Counted from the stretch's first letter, positions 7,413-16,628 are shown. The stretch is DNA of 64,000 nt from an uncultured Candidatus Melainabacteria bacterium (GCA_934718275.1 CAKUZD010000007.1:57973-121972), one strand, 5' to 3'. The notes: generated from the sequence alone by a model not told the origin. Numbers and translations: made by a program.

Positions 7413-9140
7413 ATGAATTTAAAAATTCCTCCCGTAAAAACAAATTATTACCCTGATATTATAACGCCTTTTCAACCTGTATTTATTAAAGATATAAAAT
7501 ACCCGAAAAAAAGTTTTCAAAAAAGATTTTCTTATGTTCCGGATGAGAAAAAAGGTATTTTGTACAGATATGCAAATATAAAAGAATCCACATACAGTTT
7601 TCTTTTTACTGACTTAAATCTCGATATTTTAAATCTCTTTTCCCCCAAAAAATTAAAAAGCTTGTATTCGCTTGTAAAAATGAAAGATTTTTTACAAACA
7701 AGCAGGTTTTCTCCGGAAGAATTGTTTGTTTTCCTTAAATTGAAAAATGAAGATATAAATTTTTTGAAACCTTTTGCACGACAAAAAAAATATGATGGAA
7801 TGTTCAATTATTCTGTTCCGGAGCTTTTTGCAATAAACAGGCATAGTGATGAAGAAAAACTCAGATTTATGGATTTGTTGCAAACTCATTTGGATTACAA
7901 AACCATGGATACAATTGTAAATGACAAAACAATTGATGCAGCTGACTTTAGTTCGGCTGTAAGAGATATTCAACAAAAACATGCTGAAAATATAGCATAT
8001 ATTAGTGCTTTTAAAAGTCCGGAAGGTTATAAAATAAAAATTACAACCAAAGAGCCATTCACAACATATACTTACCCATACGAGAGTGGTAATTCTGCCA
8101 TAAAAATGACTGAAAAAAGATTTTTGACACTTGGCAAAATTAAAGAAGAAATAGATAAAATTACTGAGCTCAACAAACTTGTAAATAAACACAATTTCGA
8201 AGTTATAAATAAAAAAATTGGTAAAATTAAAAATTATTCATTCAGCTTGCCTCCAAATTTGATTAAAGACGAATGGGAAAAAGGAAATCTTGTAAAAGAA
8301 GATATTCAAGATTTATTTACGGAAGCAGCAGGAATTGTTTCTAATGAAGATTTTAAATATTTTGCGAGTCGTGAATTTAAATTAACTCCATTTGATAATG
8401 ATGAAATTATAAAAGCAAGAAAATATAATGTTACACATAAAGAGTTAGATTTAAATTCTGATTACTATAAGGAAAAAGAAGTTGAAATTATAAATAGAGA
8501 ATTCCAAAAACTGGAAAAAGCAGATTCAGGAAAAAATTTATTAATAGTTGATGGTCTCCCCGGTTCAGGAAAAACAACTGCATATAGGAACTTTATAAAA
8601 AATTCAGATGAAGAATATTACGTAACAGACGTTGATGATTTAAGAATGGATTTTTCAGAATTATATAATGGAGGAATAGGTTCTGGCTTGGTTCATAAAG
8701 CTGTTGGTAATTTATACAAAAATAAAATAATTCCTGAAGCTTTGGCAAAAGGTAAAAATATTGTATATCAAATGTCTGGCTCTTATGAAAAATTGAATGA
8801 TGTTTTACAAAAAGCCCGCAAAAATGGTTATACAATTAATTATATAAATATAAATACAAATTCATCAGCTTCAATTATTAATTCAAATAATCGTCAAAAA
8901 ACGAATGGGCGTTTTATGGATCCATATATAGTTCTTTCATTGGCAAAAGTTAATGCAGGAGCAAAACAATATATGGCAAAAATAATTTCATATAGTCCAT
9001 TGATTGACAATTCATATAATTACAAATCCGGCATTTTATCAAGAATTGAAAATGGGAATGAAGTTGAAAACATAAAATTAAATACTAAATCTGAAAATTA
9101 TTTTAGCAAATTAATAAATTATTTCAAAAGTTTATTTTAA
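7413..9140 (+). CDS. Zeta-toxin-like P-loop kinase with long unknown N-terminus
   Basis: 575 residues from ATG 7413, preferred to TTG 7395. The C-terminal third carries a Walker A motif VDGLPGSGKTTAYRNF (~385-400), followed by an acidic block TDVDDLRMDF and later NNRQKTNGRFM. This order fits zeta/PezT-type kinases, which phosphorylate UDP-sugars or other small molecules. The N-terminal ~370 residues are not recognised and look cytoplasmic. No epsilon-type antitoxin is adjacent. The gene ends four bases inside the convergent gene 9137-9862. It could be a kinase of other substrate or a secreted effector; toxin function is not shown. Confidence 0.65.
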   Translation: MNLKIPPVKTNYYPDIITPFQPVFIKDIKYPKKSFQKRFSYVPDEKKGILYRYANIKESTYSFLFTDLNLDILNLFSPKKLKSLYSLVKMKDFLQTSRFSPEELFVFLKLKNEDINFLKPFARQKKYDGMFNYSVPELFAINRHSDEEKLRFMDLLQTHLDYKTMDTIVNDKTIDAADFSSAVRDIQQKHAENIAYISAFKSPEGYKIKITTKEPFTTYTYPYESGNSAIKMTEKRFLTLGKIKEEIDKITELNKLVNKHNFEVINKKIGKIKNYSFSLPPNLIKDEWEKGNLVKEDIQDLFTEAAGIVSNEDFKYFASREFKLTPFDNDEIIKARKYNVTHKELDLNSDYYKEKEVEIINREFQKLEKADSGKNLLIVDGLPGSGKTTAYRNFIKNSDEEYYVTDVDDLRMDFSELYNGGIGSGLVHKAVGNLYKNKIIPEALAKGKNIVYQMSGSYEKLNDVLQKARKNGYTINYININTNSSASIINSNNRQKTNGRFMDPYIVLSLAKVNAGAKQYMAKIISYSPLIDNSYNYKSGILSRIENGNEVENIKLNTKSENYFSKLINYFKSLF

Positions 9141-9862
9141 ACTTCATAATCAATTCCATGTTTTAAAAATTTTTCATTAAAAAATTTTCTATTGTTCAAA
9201 ATATTTTCGTCAGTCAAGGTCATTCCCATAACCCAATTAAATGGGTGCTTTTGTTCTGCTCCGTCTTTTAAACCCATTTGAATATATTCATACAATAGTT
9301 TGTTAGCTTCTTCACAATATTCTCTTTGTTTTGTAGCTTCTGATGTACTATTTATTTTATTCATAAGTTGTTGAGCTTTTGCGGAAATTTCTTCAAAACC
9401 TGCAGATTTATCTTCTATAATTCCTTTTAATAATTGATTTCTTTCATAAAAATCTGTTACATTGGGTTTAAATTTATATTTTGAATGAAAATAAACAGCT
9501 GTACTTTTTGATACTATATTAAAATTTTTAATTTTATTTTCCAAAATTTCTATTATACTGGATAATCTTAATATTTCTCCAAGGTTGTAGCCATTTCTTT
9601 GATATATATCATTTACTCTGATGAATAATCCTGATATATCTTTTTGACCTTGATAAAACGCGAATTCTTCATAACCTAAAAGTTTATTAAATCTGTCTCT
9701 TAATTGAGATATAAAATGGCAACCAAAACCGTTTTGAGGCATTGTTACGTCTAAATAAAGTTTTCCGGCTTTGTTATTCGGTATAGACAAAGAACAAAGC
9801 TTACGAGTATCGTTTGCATCTACGTTAGTTATAATTGGTTTAATGGGGTTAATGTCTAACAT
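9137..9862 (-). CDS. Hypothetical protein
   Basis: About 241 residues from ATG 9862 (a TTG at 9883 is also possible). No signal peptide and no recognised domain. Residues ~90-110 and 150-200 are helical. It ends overlapping the 3' end of the convergent zeta-like gene by four bases, so the two transcripts are complementary at their tails. The style resembles other lineage-restricted proteins in the window. No function can be assigned. Confidence 0.55.
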   Translation of the reverse strand: MLDINPIKPIITNVDANDTRKLCSLSIPNNKAGKLYLDVTMPQNGFGCHFISQLRDRFNKLLGYEEFAFYQGQKDISGLFIRVNDIYQRNGYNLGEILRLSSIIEILENKIKNFNIVSKSTAVYFHSKYKFKPNVTDFYERNQLLKGIIEDKSAGFEEISAKAQQLMNKINSTSEATKQREYCEEANKLLYEYIQMGLKDGAEQKHPFNWVMGMTLTDENILNNRKFFNEKFLKHGIDYEV

Positions 9863-9932
9863 AACTTTTGTATCAAAACTCAAAAAAAATAAATTTTGCT
9901 ATTTTGTATAATTTTTGTAATATAATTTGTTT

Positions 9933-10151
9933 ATGCCAATAATTGATTTTTCAGAAGTTTTAAAAATTAAAGATGCAGTAAAAGAAAAGTTTGGAGAAAA
10001 AGTCCATTTCCATGATGCTTGTGGTGGTCAATATTTTACTTTAGAAAAAACAAATCCGGAAATCGTAGAATTTATCAAAACTTTTATGCTAAACCAAGGT
10101 TATAAAGCAGATTTTGACCCAAAAGGATTCTCTTTTACGTTAGAAGATTAA
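9933..10151 (+). CDS. Small RDAC-like protein
   Basis: 72 residues with HFHDACGGQYFTLE in the middle, resembling the small RDAC family of Firmicutes (R/H-DACGGQ signature), whose role is unknown. Cys and His next to a Gly-Gly turn could bind metal. ATG 9933 lies exactly six bases after a perfect TATAAT (9921-9926), with no ribosome-binding site, so the mRNA is probably leaderless. The NUDIX gene follows but has its own -10. Confidence 0.65.
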   Translation: MPIIDFSEVLKIKDAVKEKFGEKVHFHDACGGQYFTLEKTNPEIVEFIKTFMLNQGYKADFDPKGFSFTLED

Positions 10152-10171
10152 TTTTGCCGTATAATATTTGT

Positions 10172-10669
10172 ATGAAATATTGTAGTGAATGCGGAACAGA
10201 ATTAATTCAAAAAGAATGTATAAATTGTGGAATTAGCGAAGGAATGGTTTCATATTGTGAAAAGTGTGAAGAATTCCGCTTTCCAATGTACAATGTGGCA
10301 GTAAGTGCGGTTATTTTTAATGAAAATTATTCAAAAATCTTGTTAATACAACAGTATGGCAGGCCAAAAAATATTCTTGTTGCCGGTTATGTTAATAAGG
10401 GGGAAACTCTTGAACATGCACTTGTTAGAGAGATAAAAGAAGAAGTTGGACTTAATGTTTTATCTTTCAAATTTAATGCTTCCGATTATTATGAAAAATC
10501 AAATACATTAATTTGTAATTTTATAACTCGGGTTGAAAATGAAAATTATTCATTAACCTCCGAAGTTGATGATGCAAATTGGTTTACTGTAAAAGAGTCA
10601 AAAGAGGCTATTTATAAAGGAAGTTTGGCTGAAAAATTTTATAATTTAGCAATAGAAAAAATTTTTTAA
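10172..10669 (+). CDS. NUDIX hydrolase with N-terminal zinc ribbon
   Basis: About 165 residues from ATG 10172, which follows TATAAT by six bases. A zinc ribbon comes first (CSECG, CINCG and CEKCEEF within the first ~38 residues). A NUDIX fold follows with the box GYVNKGETLEHALVREIKEE-VG (G-x5-E-x7-RE-x2-EE-x-G intact). NUDIX enzymes hydrolyse nucleoside diphosphates linked to another group. The ribbon plus box arrangement resembles NudC-type NADH pyrophosphatases, but this protein is shorter and the substrate is uncertain. Confidence 0.82.
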   Translation: MKYCSECGTELIQKECINCGISEGMVSYCEKCEEFRFPMYNVAVSAVIFNENYSKILLIQQYGRPKNILVAGYVNKGETLEHALVREIKEEVGLNVLSFKFNASDYYEKSNTLICNFITRVENENYSLTSEVDDANWFTVKESKEAIYKGSLAEKFYNLAIEKIF

Positions 10670-10707
10670 TAAATATTTATGCAATAATTGTTAAAAAAGG
10701 AGAAATT

Positions 10708-11184
10708 ATGTACAGAATTGGCATAGGTTACGATATTCATAAACTTACAACAGGTAGAGATTTGATAATTGGTGGTGTAAAAATTACTCATGAAAAAGGA
10801 CTTTTAGGGCATTCAGATGCAGATGTTTTAATCCATGCAATTATTGATGCTATGCTTGGAGCTTTAGGGCTTTCTGATATTGGAACGCTTTTCCCTGATA
10901 CGGATGAGTTGTATAAAGACGCTGATAGCACTGTTCTTTTGCGTGATGTTTATAAGTTGATAAAAGAAAAAAAATATGCAGTAGAAAATATTGACAGCAA
11001 CATAATTGCGCAACAACCAAAAATGATGCCATATATTCCTAAGATGAAAGAAGTTCTTTGTAAAATTTTAGAAATTGAAACAGGCAGACTTTCTATAAAA
11101 GCCAAAACAAATGAAAAAATGGATGCTGTTGGACAAGAACTTGCAATTGAGGCACAGGCTGTTGTGTTGATGAAAAAAATATAA
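10708..11184 (+). CDS. ispF: 2-C-methyl-D-erythritol 2,4-cyclodiphosphate synthase
   Basis: 158 residues, normal length. It catalyses the fifth step of the MEP isoprenoid pathway, closing CDP-ME 2-phosphate to the cyclic diphosphate with release of CMP. Visible: the zinc site GYDIHKL (D8/H10), GHSDADVLIHAI (H42) and the DIGTLFPDTD loop. A strong AAGGAG RBS precedes the ATG. The MEP-pathway kinase ispE lies elsewhere in the window (19391). The AlkD-like and CDF genes follow with almost no gap and are probably co-transcribed. Confidence 0.95.
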   Translation: MYRIGIGYDIHKLTTGRDLIIGGVKITHEKGLLGHSDADVLIHAIIDAMLGALGLSDIGTLFPDTDELYKDADSTVLLRDVYKLIKEKKYAVENIDSNIIAQQPKMMPYIPKMKEVLCKILEIETGRLSIKAKTNEKMDAVGQELAIEAQAVVLMKKI

Positions 11185-11189
11185 TCAAA

Positions 11190-11870
11190 ATGAATATAAA
11201 ACAAAGATTACAAGATGAAGCAGAAGAAGATTACAGAAAATTTTCACAAGCATTAATTCCAAATATAAAAAATATTTTGGGTGTCAGAATTCCTATTTTG
11301 CGAAAAATTGCCAAAGAAATATATAAATCTGAAAATTGGCAAGAGTTTCTTAAAAAAGATGATTTTGAATATTTTGAAGAAATAATGTTACAAGCAATAA
11401 TAATAGGGTATATAAAAGAAACTCCGGAAAATATTTTAAAGCTTGTAAAAGGTTTTGTGCCAAAAATTAACAATTGGTCAGTTTGTGACTGTTTTTGCAG
11501 TGGGCTAAAATTTACACAACAAAACAAAGAACTTGTTTGGAAATTTATTCAACCATATTTTAAATCAGAAAATGAATACGATATTCGTTTTGCTTATGTA
11601 ATGCTTTTGGAATATTTTCTTGACGAAAAATATTTTGACGCATCTTTGCAACTTATTGACAACTTTTCGGATACAAGGTATTATGCACAGATGGCTTGTG
11701 CTTGGGCGCTTTCAATGTGTTATATTAACTTGCCGAAAAAAACTTTGAACTATTTAAAAAAATCTAATTTAGATAATTGGACTTTTAATAAAAGTATTCA
11801 AAAAATTTGTGAGTCATTAAGGGTTGATAAAGAAACCAAAAGTATGTTAAAATGTTTGAAAAGAAGGTAA
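11190..11870 (+). CDS. AlkD-like DNA alkylation repair (HEAT-like) protein
   Basis: 226 residues composed of HEAT-like helical repeats. Segments such as GVRIPILRKIAKEI, NNWSVCDCFCSGLK and DIRFAYVMLLEYFLDEKYFD match the AlkD/YhaZ superfamily, whose members excise bulky or positively charged alkylated bases. The conserved W-x-x-CD region is present. It starts six bases after ispF ends. Function is assigned at family level; some members act in other nucleic-acid processes. Confidence 0.8.
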   Translation: MNIKQRLQDEAEEDYRKFSQALIPNIKNILGVRIPILRKIAKEIYKSENWQEFLKKDDFEYFEEIMLQAIIIGYIKETPENILKLVKGFVPKINNWSVCDCFCSGLKFTQQNKELVWKFIQPYFKSENEYDIRFAYVMLLEYFLDEKYFDASLQLIDNFSDTRYYAQMACAWALSMCYINLPKKTLNYLKKSNLDNWTFNKSIQKICESLRVDKETKSMLKCLKRR

Positions 11871-11872
11871 AT

Positions 11873-12763
11873 ATGAACCTTATTAAAGAAAAAAAATTAG
11901 CGGCAGGTTTATCAATAACCTCAAATGCATTAATCATAATTCTTAAATTTATTGCAGGGATGATTTCCGGCAGTATAAGTATTATATCAGAAGCAGTTCA
12001 TTCATTGAGCGACTTTTTGGCATCCGTTTTAACATTTTTTGCAGTCATGAAGTCTTCTGAACCGGCAGATAAAAGTCATCCTTTCGGGCACGGTAAATAT
12101 GAAGATATGTCAGGGTTTATTGAAGGCGGTTTAATTATATTTGCGGGCATTTTTGTTATTTGGGAAGCTTGTAAAAAATTATATTTTCATCAAACAGCGG
12201 AAGTGGATACATCGCTTGGCATAGGGGTAATGTTATTTGCAGTAATTGCTAATATTTTTGTAAGCTCATATTTGTTCAAAATTGCCAAAAAATCAGACTC
12301 AGTTTCATTACACGCAGATGGCGAACACCTTAGAACGGATGTTTTTTCTTCTTTGGGAGTTCTTTTGGGATTAGTTTTGATAAAAGTTACAGGTATTCCA
12401 ATTCTTGACCCGATAATTGCAATTTTAGTAGCTCTGTTTATTCTAAAAGCCGGTTTTGAAATATCTAAAAATACGTTAAATAACTTGCTTGATGGAGCAT
12501 TACCTCTAGAAGATATTGAAACAATTAAAAATATAATAAATTCATATAATGATAGTTGTCTAAAGGGATATAAAAACTTAAAAGCGCGCCGTTCAGGCCC
12601 TTCAAAAGATATTGAAATTACGATGCTATTTCCTGAAAATATGACAATTGCAGATTGCCACAAAATTTGTGATAATGTTGAAAACTTGATAACAGAAAAA
12701 CTAGGAAATTGTGATATTTTAATCCATGCTGAACCTGAAGTTTGTCCCGTAAAAAAACATTAG
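11873..12763 (+). CDS. Cation diffusion facilitator transporter
   Basis: About 296 residues from ATG 11873, chosen because AAGG lies in front and the upstream gene stops at 11870. Six transmembrane segments, with the CDF metal sites SEAVHSLSDF in segment II and ADGEHLRTDVFSS in segment V, the HPFGHGKYED loop, and a cytoplasmic C-terminal domain ending HAEPEV. It exports divalent metals such as Zn, Fe or Mn in exchange for protons; specificity cannot be read. Third gene of the ispF unit. Confidence 0.88.
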   Translation: MNLIKEKKLAAGLSITSNALIIILKFIAGMISGSISIISEAVHSLSDFLASVLTFFAVMKSSEPADKSHPFGHGKYEDMSGFIEGGLIIFAGIFVIWEACKKLYFHQTAEVDTSLGIGVMLFAVIANIFVSSYLFKIAKKSDSVSLHADGEHLRTDVFSSLGVLLGLVLIKVTGIPILDPIIAILVALFILKAGFEISKNTLNNLLDGALPLEDIETIKNIINSYNDSCLKGYKNLKARRSGPSKDIEITMLFPENMTIADCHKICDNVENLITEKLGNCDILIHAEPEVCPVKKH

Positions 12764-12910
12764 TTTTTACCTACTGCAAGCGTAAAATTTATCATACCTA
12801 AAACTGTGATAATTATGCTTTGAACTTAATTTTGCACAACCAAACAACCATCTTATCCCAATCACTAATTAGCCGAATTTAAGATGATATATTATTGTTT
12901 AAGCATCTAA

Positions 12911-13927
12911 CTATTGTACTTGCATTTCTTTTTCAAATCCAAACAATGAGCTTACGGACTCATCATCATGAATTCTTGCTATCGCAGTTCCCAAAAGAGG
13001 AGCAACAGATAATTGCTTAATTTTATCAGGCATTTTGTCCATGTCCAGCGGGATTGTGTTTGTTACAATACATTCTTTGATAGGAGCATTTGTAAGTCTT
13101 TCGATTGCAGGACCGGAAAATACCGGATGAACGGCACATACATAAACTTCTTTTGCACCTTCTCGTTTAAGAAGTTTTGAAGCTTCACAAATAGTACCTG
13201 CAGTGTCAATAATATCATCAAACATTACACAAATTTTATCCTTAACATCTCCAATTACGTGAGATGCTATTGCTTCATTGTGTTTGTCTCTACGTTTATC
13301 AATTATTGCAAGAGAGCAACCAATTGATTTTGCAAAATGTCTTGTTCTTTGTACACCACCTGTGTCAGGGCTAACAGCTACCATATCATCAGGATTCATA
13401 TTTAAACTTTTTATATAATTTGTAAGAATAGATGTTGCAAAAACGTGATCAACAAGAATATTGAAGAAACCTTGAATTTGACCTGTATGTAAATCCATCG
13501 CAAGAATTCTGTTAGCTCCTGCTGTTGTAAGTAAATCTGCAACAAGTTTTGCAGTAATTGCTTCTCTGCCGGAAGTTTTTCTGTCTTGTCTTGCATAACC
13601 ATAATAAGGAATAACTGCAGTAATGGTTTTGGCACTTGCACGTTTAAATGCATCTATAATAATTAACAATTCCATCAAATTTTCGTTAACAGGATTGCAT
13701 AATGGTTGGATAATAAAAACATCATCTCCTCTTACGCTTTCTTTTACTTGTACATAAATTTCGCCATCTGCAAAATTTTTAACAACCATTGGACCAATAG
13801 ATGTTCCAAGATAATCAGCAATTTCCTGCGCAAGTTTGGTGTTAGAACGCCCTGCAAAAAGCTTAATATCATGTGTAGGATTAATTGTTCGTTCTAACTG
13901 TTGGAAAGTCATTTCTGCAACCATCAT
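12911..13927 (-). CDS. prs: Ribose-phosphate pyrophosphokinase
   Basis: 338 residues. It makes PRPP from ribose 5-phosphate and ATP for nucleotide, His and Trp synthesis. Visible: KLFAGRSNTKLAQEIADYLG near the start, YYGYARQDRKTSGREAITAK, the metal-binding DLHTGQIQGFF and the PRPP loop VMFDDIIDTAGTICEA. The RBS AAAGGA precedes ATG 13927; the next codon is also ATG. The ~150 bp downstream, before the CDF stop, shows nothing convincing. Monocistronic. Confidence 0.96.
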   Translation of the reverse strand: MMVAEMTFQQLERTINPTHDIKLFAGRSNTKLAQEIADYLGTSIGPMVVKNFADGEIYVQVKESVRGDDVFIIQPLCNPVNENLMELLIIIDAFKRASAKTITAVIPYYGYARQDRKTSGREAITAKLVADLLTTAGANRILAMDLHTGQIQGFFNILVDHVFATSILTNYIKSLNMNPDDMVAVSPDTGGVQRTRHFAKSIGCSLAIIDKRRDKHNEAIASHVIGDVKDKICVMFDDIIDTAGTICEASKLLKREGAKEVYVCAVHPVFSGPAIERLTNAPIKECIVTNTIPLDMDKMPDKIKQLSVAPLLGTAIARIHDDESVSSLFGFEKEMQVQ

Positions 13928-14043
13928 TTATTCCTTTCAAATTTTCAATGCATAAACATTATATTCTTATTGAGTTCTAACCTCAACAATTTTTTAAGTA
14001 ATATTACCAAAACATGCGCAAATTTTTTTTTGCGAAAAACTTT

Positions 14044-14307
14044 TTATTTATCAATCATCGAAAAGTTCTTAGGCAAATCATTTTCAATTAGCTTTATAAA
14101 TTCGGAAGGTTTTATATTAAGTGCCTCTGCAAGTTTAAAAACAGTTGTTAGCTGCGGGTCCTTTAAAGCCCGTTCAATCGTACTTATAATAGATACAGAG
14201 ATGTCATTCTCGCTTGCTAAAATAAATTGACTTCTTTCGCCACGAAGATGTCTGGCATGTTTACCTAACAGTTTAAGAATTAATTTTTTATTTTTATCCG
14301 GTTGCAT
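14044..14307 (-). CDS. Small XRE-family regulator
   Basis: 87 residues, almost wholly one Cro/C1-type HTH: GKHARHLRGERSQFILASEN, then SVSIISTIERALKDPQLTTV and LNIKPSEFIKLIE. It lies upstream of prs and divergent from the HAD gene at 14372, so it may regulate either. No RBS is obvious before the ATG. Confidence 0.75.
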   Translation of the reverse strand: MQPDKNKKLILKLLGKHARHLRGERSQFILASENDISVSIISTIERALKDPQLTTVFKLAEALNIKPSEFIKLIENDLPKNFSMIDK

Positions 14308-14371
14308 TTTTTAATTTTAAATGTATATTGATATAATCGCTTTCGCGAACAAGAAAAAATATGGAGAATAC

Positions 14372-14713
14372 ATGCAACATATAAAAAAGAAAATTCTTTT
14401 GGATTTAGATGGAGTGCTAAACACATATACCGGAAACTTTGATGTTGCAAATATTCCATCAATAAAAGAGGGTGCAATTAATTTTCTACAAGAATTGGCA
14501 AAAAATTATGAAATAAAAATTTTTACCGTCAGAAGTATCGAATTAGTTAATGAATGGGTTATTAAAAATAATATTCAAAATTATATAAGCGGAATTACTA
14601 ATACAAAAGAGGCAGCGTGGCTAATTGTTGACGACAGATGCATTTGTTTTAATGGTTGTTATGACAAGCTTTTAGCTGATATTGCCTGCTTTAAAGTTTG
14701 GCATAGAGACTAA
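14372..14713 (+). CDS. Small HAD-family hydrolase
   Basis: 113 residues from ATG 14372, five bases after GGAG; the upstream TATAAT near 14335 gives it a short leader. HAD motifs are in order: LLDLDGVL near the N-terminus, FTVRS mid-protein and IVDDRCICF near the C-terminus. The core lacks a cap domain, as in small nucleotidase or polynucleotide-phosphatase-like HADs. Probable phosphatase on a small substrate; specificity unknown. Confidence 0.7.
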   Translation: MQHIKKKILLDLDGVLNTYTGNFDVANIPSIKEGAINFLQELAKNYEIKIFTVRSIELVNEWVIKNNIQNYISGITNTKEAAWLIVDDRCICFNGCYDKLLADIACFKVWHRD

Positions 14714-14818
14714 AGTGAGAGATTGTTAATATTTGGTTAAAAAAACAAGCTTTTTATCAAAATGGTATAATAATATATGTGTTGTTGATAAGAAGTTAAT
14801 TGAAAGGAAGTGTCAGAT

Positions 14819-15274
14819 ATGAAATTTTTAGTTAGAAAAGCTCCGGAAAACTTTATTAGAACAGTGAATGATGAAATCAGTTCTTTGTTAAATCGTCATT
14901 TTGATAGTTATTTCCCTGAAGCTGCTTATTGGGAAGATATGGACAAGTTTTCAATGCCTGTAGAAATTTCTGATAAAGGAAAAAATTATGAGGTTAAAGC
15001 AGAACTTCCGGGAGTAAGAAAGGAAGATTTAGATATTGATATTGATAAAAATTATATTGTAATCAATGCTAAAAAAGAAGAAGAAAAAAATGATGACGAA
15101 AAATCATACAAGAAATCAGAATTTAGATATGGAGAATTTTCAAGAACAGTATATTTTCCTGACGAAATAGATGTTGAAAAAACAGAAGCAAAATTAGAAC
15201 ATGGTGTTTTGAGGGTACATGCTCCAAAACGATATGCACAAAAGGAAGAAAGAAAAAAATTATCAGTAAAATAA
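14819..15274 (+). CDS. Hsp20-family small heat-shock protein
   Basis: 151 residues from ATG 14819, with GAAAGGAAG upstream. The alpha-crystallin domain spans ~45-140: MPVEISDKGKNYEVKAELPG, then RYGEFSRTVYFPDEIDVEK and the signature LEHGVLRVHAPKR. The N-terminus ending SYFPEAAYWEDMDKF is typical of Class A bacterial sHSPs. It acts as an ATP-independent holdase in the cytoplasm. The Lys/Glu-rich C-terminus lacks a clear IxI motif. Confidence 0.92.
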   Translation: MKFLVRKAPENFIRTVNDEISSLLNRHFDSYFPEAAYWEDMDKFSMPVEISDKGKNYEVKAELPGVRKEDLDIDIDKNYIVINAKKEEEKNDDEKSYKKSEFRYGEFSRTVYFPDEIDVEKTEAKLEHGVLRVHAPKRYAQKEERKKLSVK

Positions 15275-15306
15275 TAATTCAATAAAAAGCAACAAAAAAA
15301 TATAAT

Positions 15307-15336
15307 AAAATGGCGGGTTTAATAACCCGTCATTTT
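15307..15336 (+). terminator. Hairpin after hsp20
   Basis: AAAATG-G-CGGGTT (15307-15319) pairs with AACCCG-T-CATTTT, with a short loop and one mismatch. The T-run is short, so termination may be weak or bidirectional. Confidence 0.55.
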
Positions 15337-15413
15337 CAAAATGAAATAAAAAATAAAAAGTGCTTGATTTTAAAAAATGTTCATGGTACATTTAATCTTG
15401 CTGATAAACATGC

Positions 15414-15472
<59 letters not shown>

Positions 15473-15487
<15 letters not shown>

Positions 15488-15682
15488 TATAAAAAGGATA
15501 GTGACATTTGTTACTATCCTTTTTATTTTGTTGTAGTAGGGGGAGAACCACTTTTTGGTTCGGAACGAGTGAGCCAAGTGCGGAGCCTTGAGCCTTATTA
15601 GCAAGCTGTCCGCAGGACTTATAAGGCTCAAGCGTAGTCACGTCGATGGCGAACGAAGTGATATGTCCACTGCGGCCCATAT
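15473..15682 (+). repeat. Direct repeat of the tRNA-Ile 3' end flanking 174 bp
   Basis: The 18-nt sequence GTCCACTGCGGCCCATAT occurs at 15473-15490 (the tRNA tail) and again at 15665-15682, 192 bp apart. Between them lie the tRNA terminator and a GC-richer segment. The layout is that of a small remnant insertion at a tRNA 3' end, or a partial tRNA duplication. Confidence 0.7.
15491..15524 (+). terminator. Terminator of tRNA-Ile
   Basis: A 12-bp perfect stem AAAAAGGATAGT/ACTATCCTTTTT, extended by three more pairs to an ATTT loop, followed by T-rich sequence. Confidence 0.85.
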
Positions 15683-15716
15683 TAAAAAAGACTCCTTTTA
15701 AGGGGTCTTTTTTAAT
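15681..15716 (+). terminator. Second terminator after the partial tRNA repeat
   Basis: A 16-bp stem beginning ATTAAAAAAGACTCC, with one G-U pair, follows the second tRNA-tail copy. This mirrors the first copy plus its terminator. Confidence 0.75.
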
Positions 15717-15746
15717 ATCTGTTGTTAGTGTAATTCAATCAATGAA

Positions 15747-15866
15747 CTTATCTTATAGGGACGCACTCTAAGCATTCAGTATGTGGTTATGAGCACTCTG
15801 CCGAGCAAAGGTAACTAAATGTCACGTTTTGCGAGAGGCCTGATAAGGGTTAGACCTTGCTTTTTT
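15747..15866 (+). ncRNA. Candidate structured RNA (low confidence)
   Basis: CTTATC (15747-15752) can pair with GATAAG (15842-15847). Inside is a hairpin CTCT..GCAAA-G-GTAAC, loop TAAAT, GTCAC-GTTTTGC..AGAG (15796-15837). GCACTCT occurs twice (15763-15769, 15793-15799). The RNA would end in a six-T run (15861-15866). It is GC-richer than its surroundings. I see no good promoter and cannot match it to a known family. Confidence 0.3.
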
Positions 15867-16067
15867 AATGCAAATTTTTATAAAAATAATTTTATGTAAT
15901 ATTTATGGACTGACCTGTTTTGTGTAATTGTCATAATTCAGTCATACTCTGCAAGATTGGTAACATTATTTAATATTAAAAAATTTAATTAATAATAATA
16001 CATAAAAAAAACTTTTTTAATATTTTCAATATATAATATTTGTTAATATAGTAATTAAAGGGATAAT

Positions 16068-16628
16068 ATGAAAATTAACGGTATTAACAACAGTTTTTAT
16101 GGAAATAGTAGAAAAACAAACAACCAAACAAATTTTACGGCATTAAAAGGCATTGAATATAATAATTTTTTCCCAAAAGACTTTCTTGAACAGGCGGAAA
16201 CTGTACTTGCATTTAAAAAATCTGAACCCTTAAAAAAGTTCTTTGAAAAATATGATGGGTATGCCAAATTTTCTAAGTGGTTTTCTATGCGTGAAAACAA
16301 AGACTTTGCTTCATTAGTTATTGAGTATGATATAAATCCTGTTTCTACTAAAAAAGAAGGAACTGTTAAACACATAAAAAAGATTATTAAAAAAATCTCA
16401 AGTCTTGTAACAGGAGATATTGAAACGCGCAACCATGCGACATTAAATTTGGGTGGTTCCGGAAGTAATACTGAGAAAGCTGTTAACGAATTAACTGAAG
16501 AAATTCAAAAATTGAAGTTTGAAGATATTGAGAGACAAATTCTTTTTAATAAAAAATGTATTGAACAACAAAAGCAAGACACAACACGTTTAAAAAGTAC
16601 CCTCAAAGAAATAAAAGACTTGTTGTAA
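16068..16628 (+). CDS. Hypothetical protein with NFTALKG N-terminus
   Basis: 186 residues, no signal peptide. It starts MKINGINNSFYGN followed by NFTALKGIEYNNFF; short N-terminal N/S-F-x-(G/LKG) motifs of this kind recur in this genome (compare the gene at 24399). Residues 135-186 form a predicted coiled coil (LTEEIQKLKFEDIERQILFN onwards). The RBS AAAGGG precedes the ATG. Function unknown; no partner nearby. Confidence 0.6.
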   Translation: MKINGINNSFYGNSRKTNNQTNFTALKGIEYNNFFPKDFLEQAETVLAFKKSEPLKKFFEKYDGYAKFSKWFSMRENKDFASLVIEYDINPVSTKKEGTVKHIKKIIKKISSLVTGDIETRNHATLNLGGSGSNTEKAVNELTEEIQKLKFEDIERQILFNKKCIEQQKQDTTRLKSTLKEIKDLL

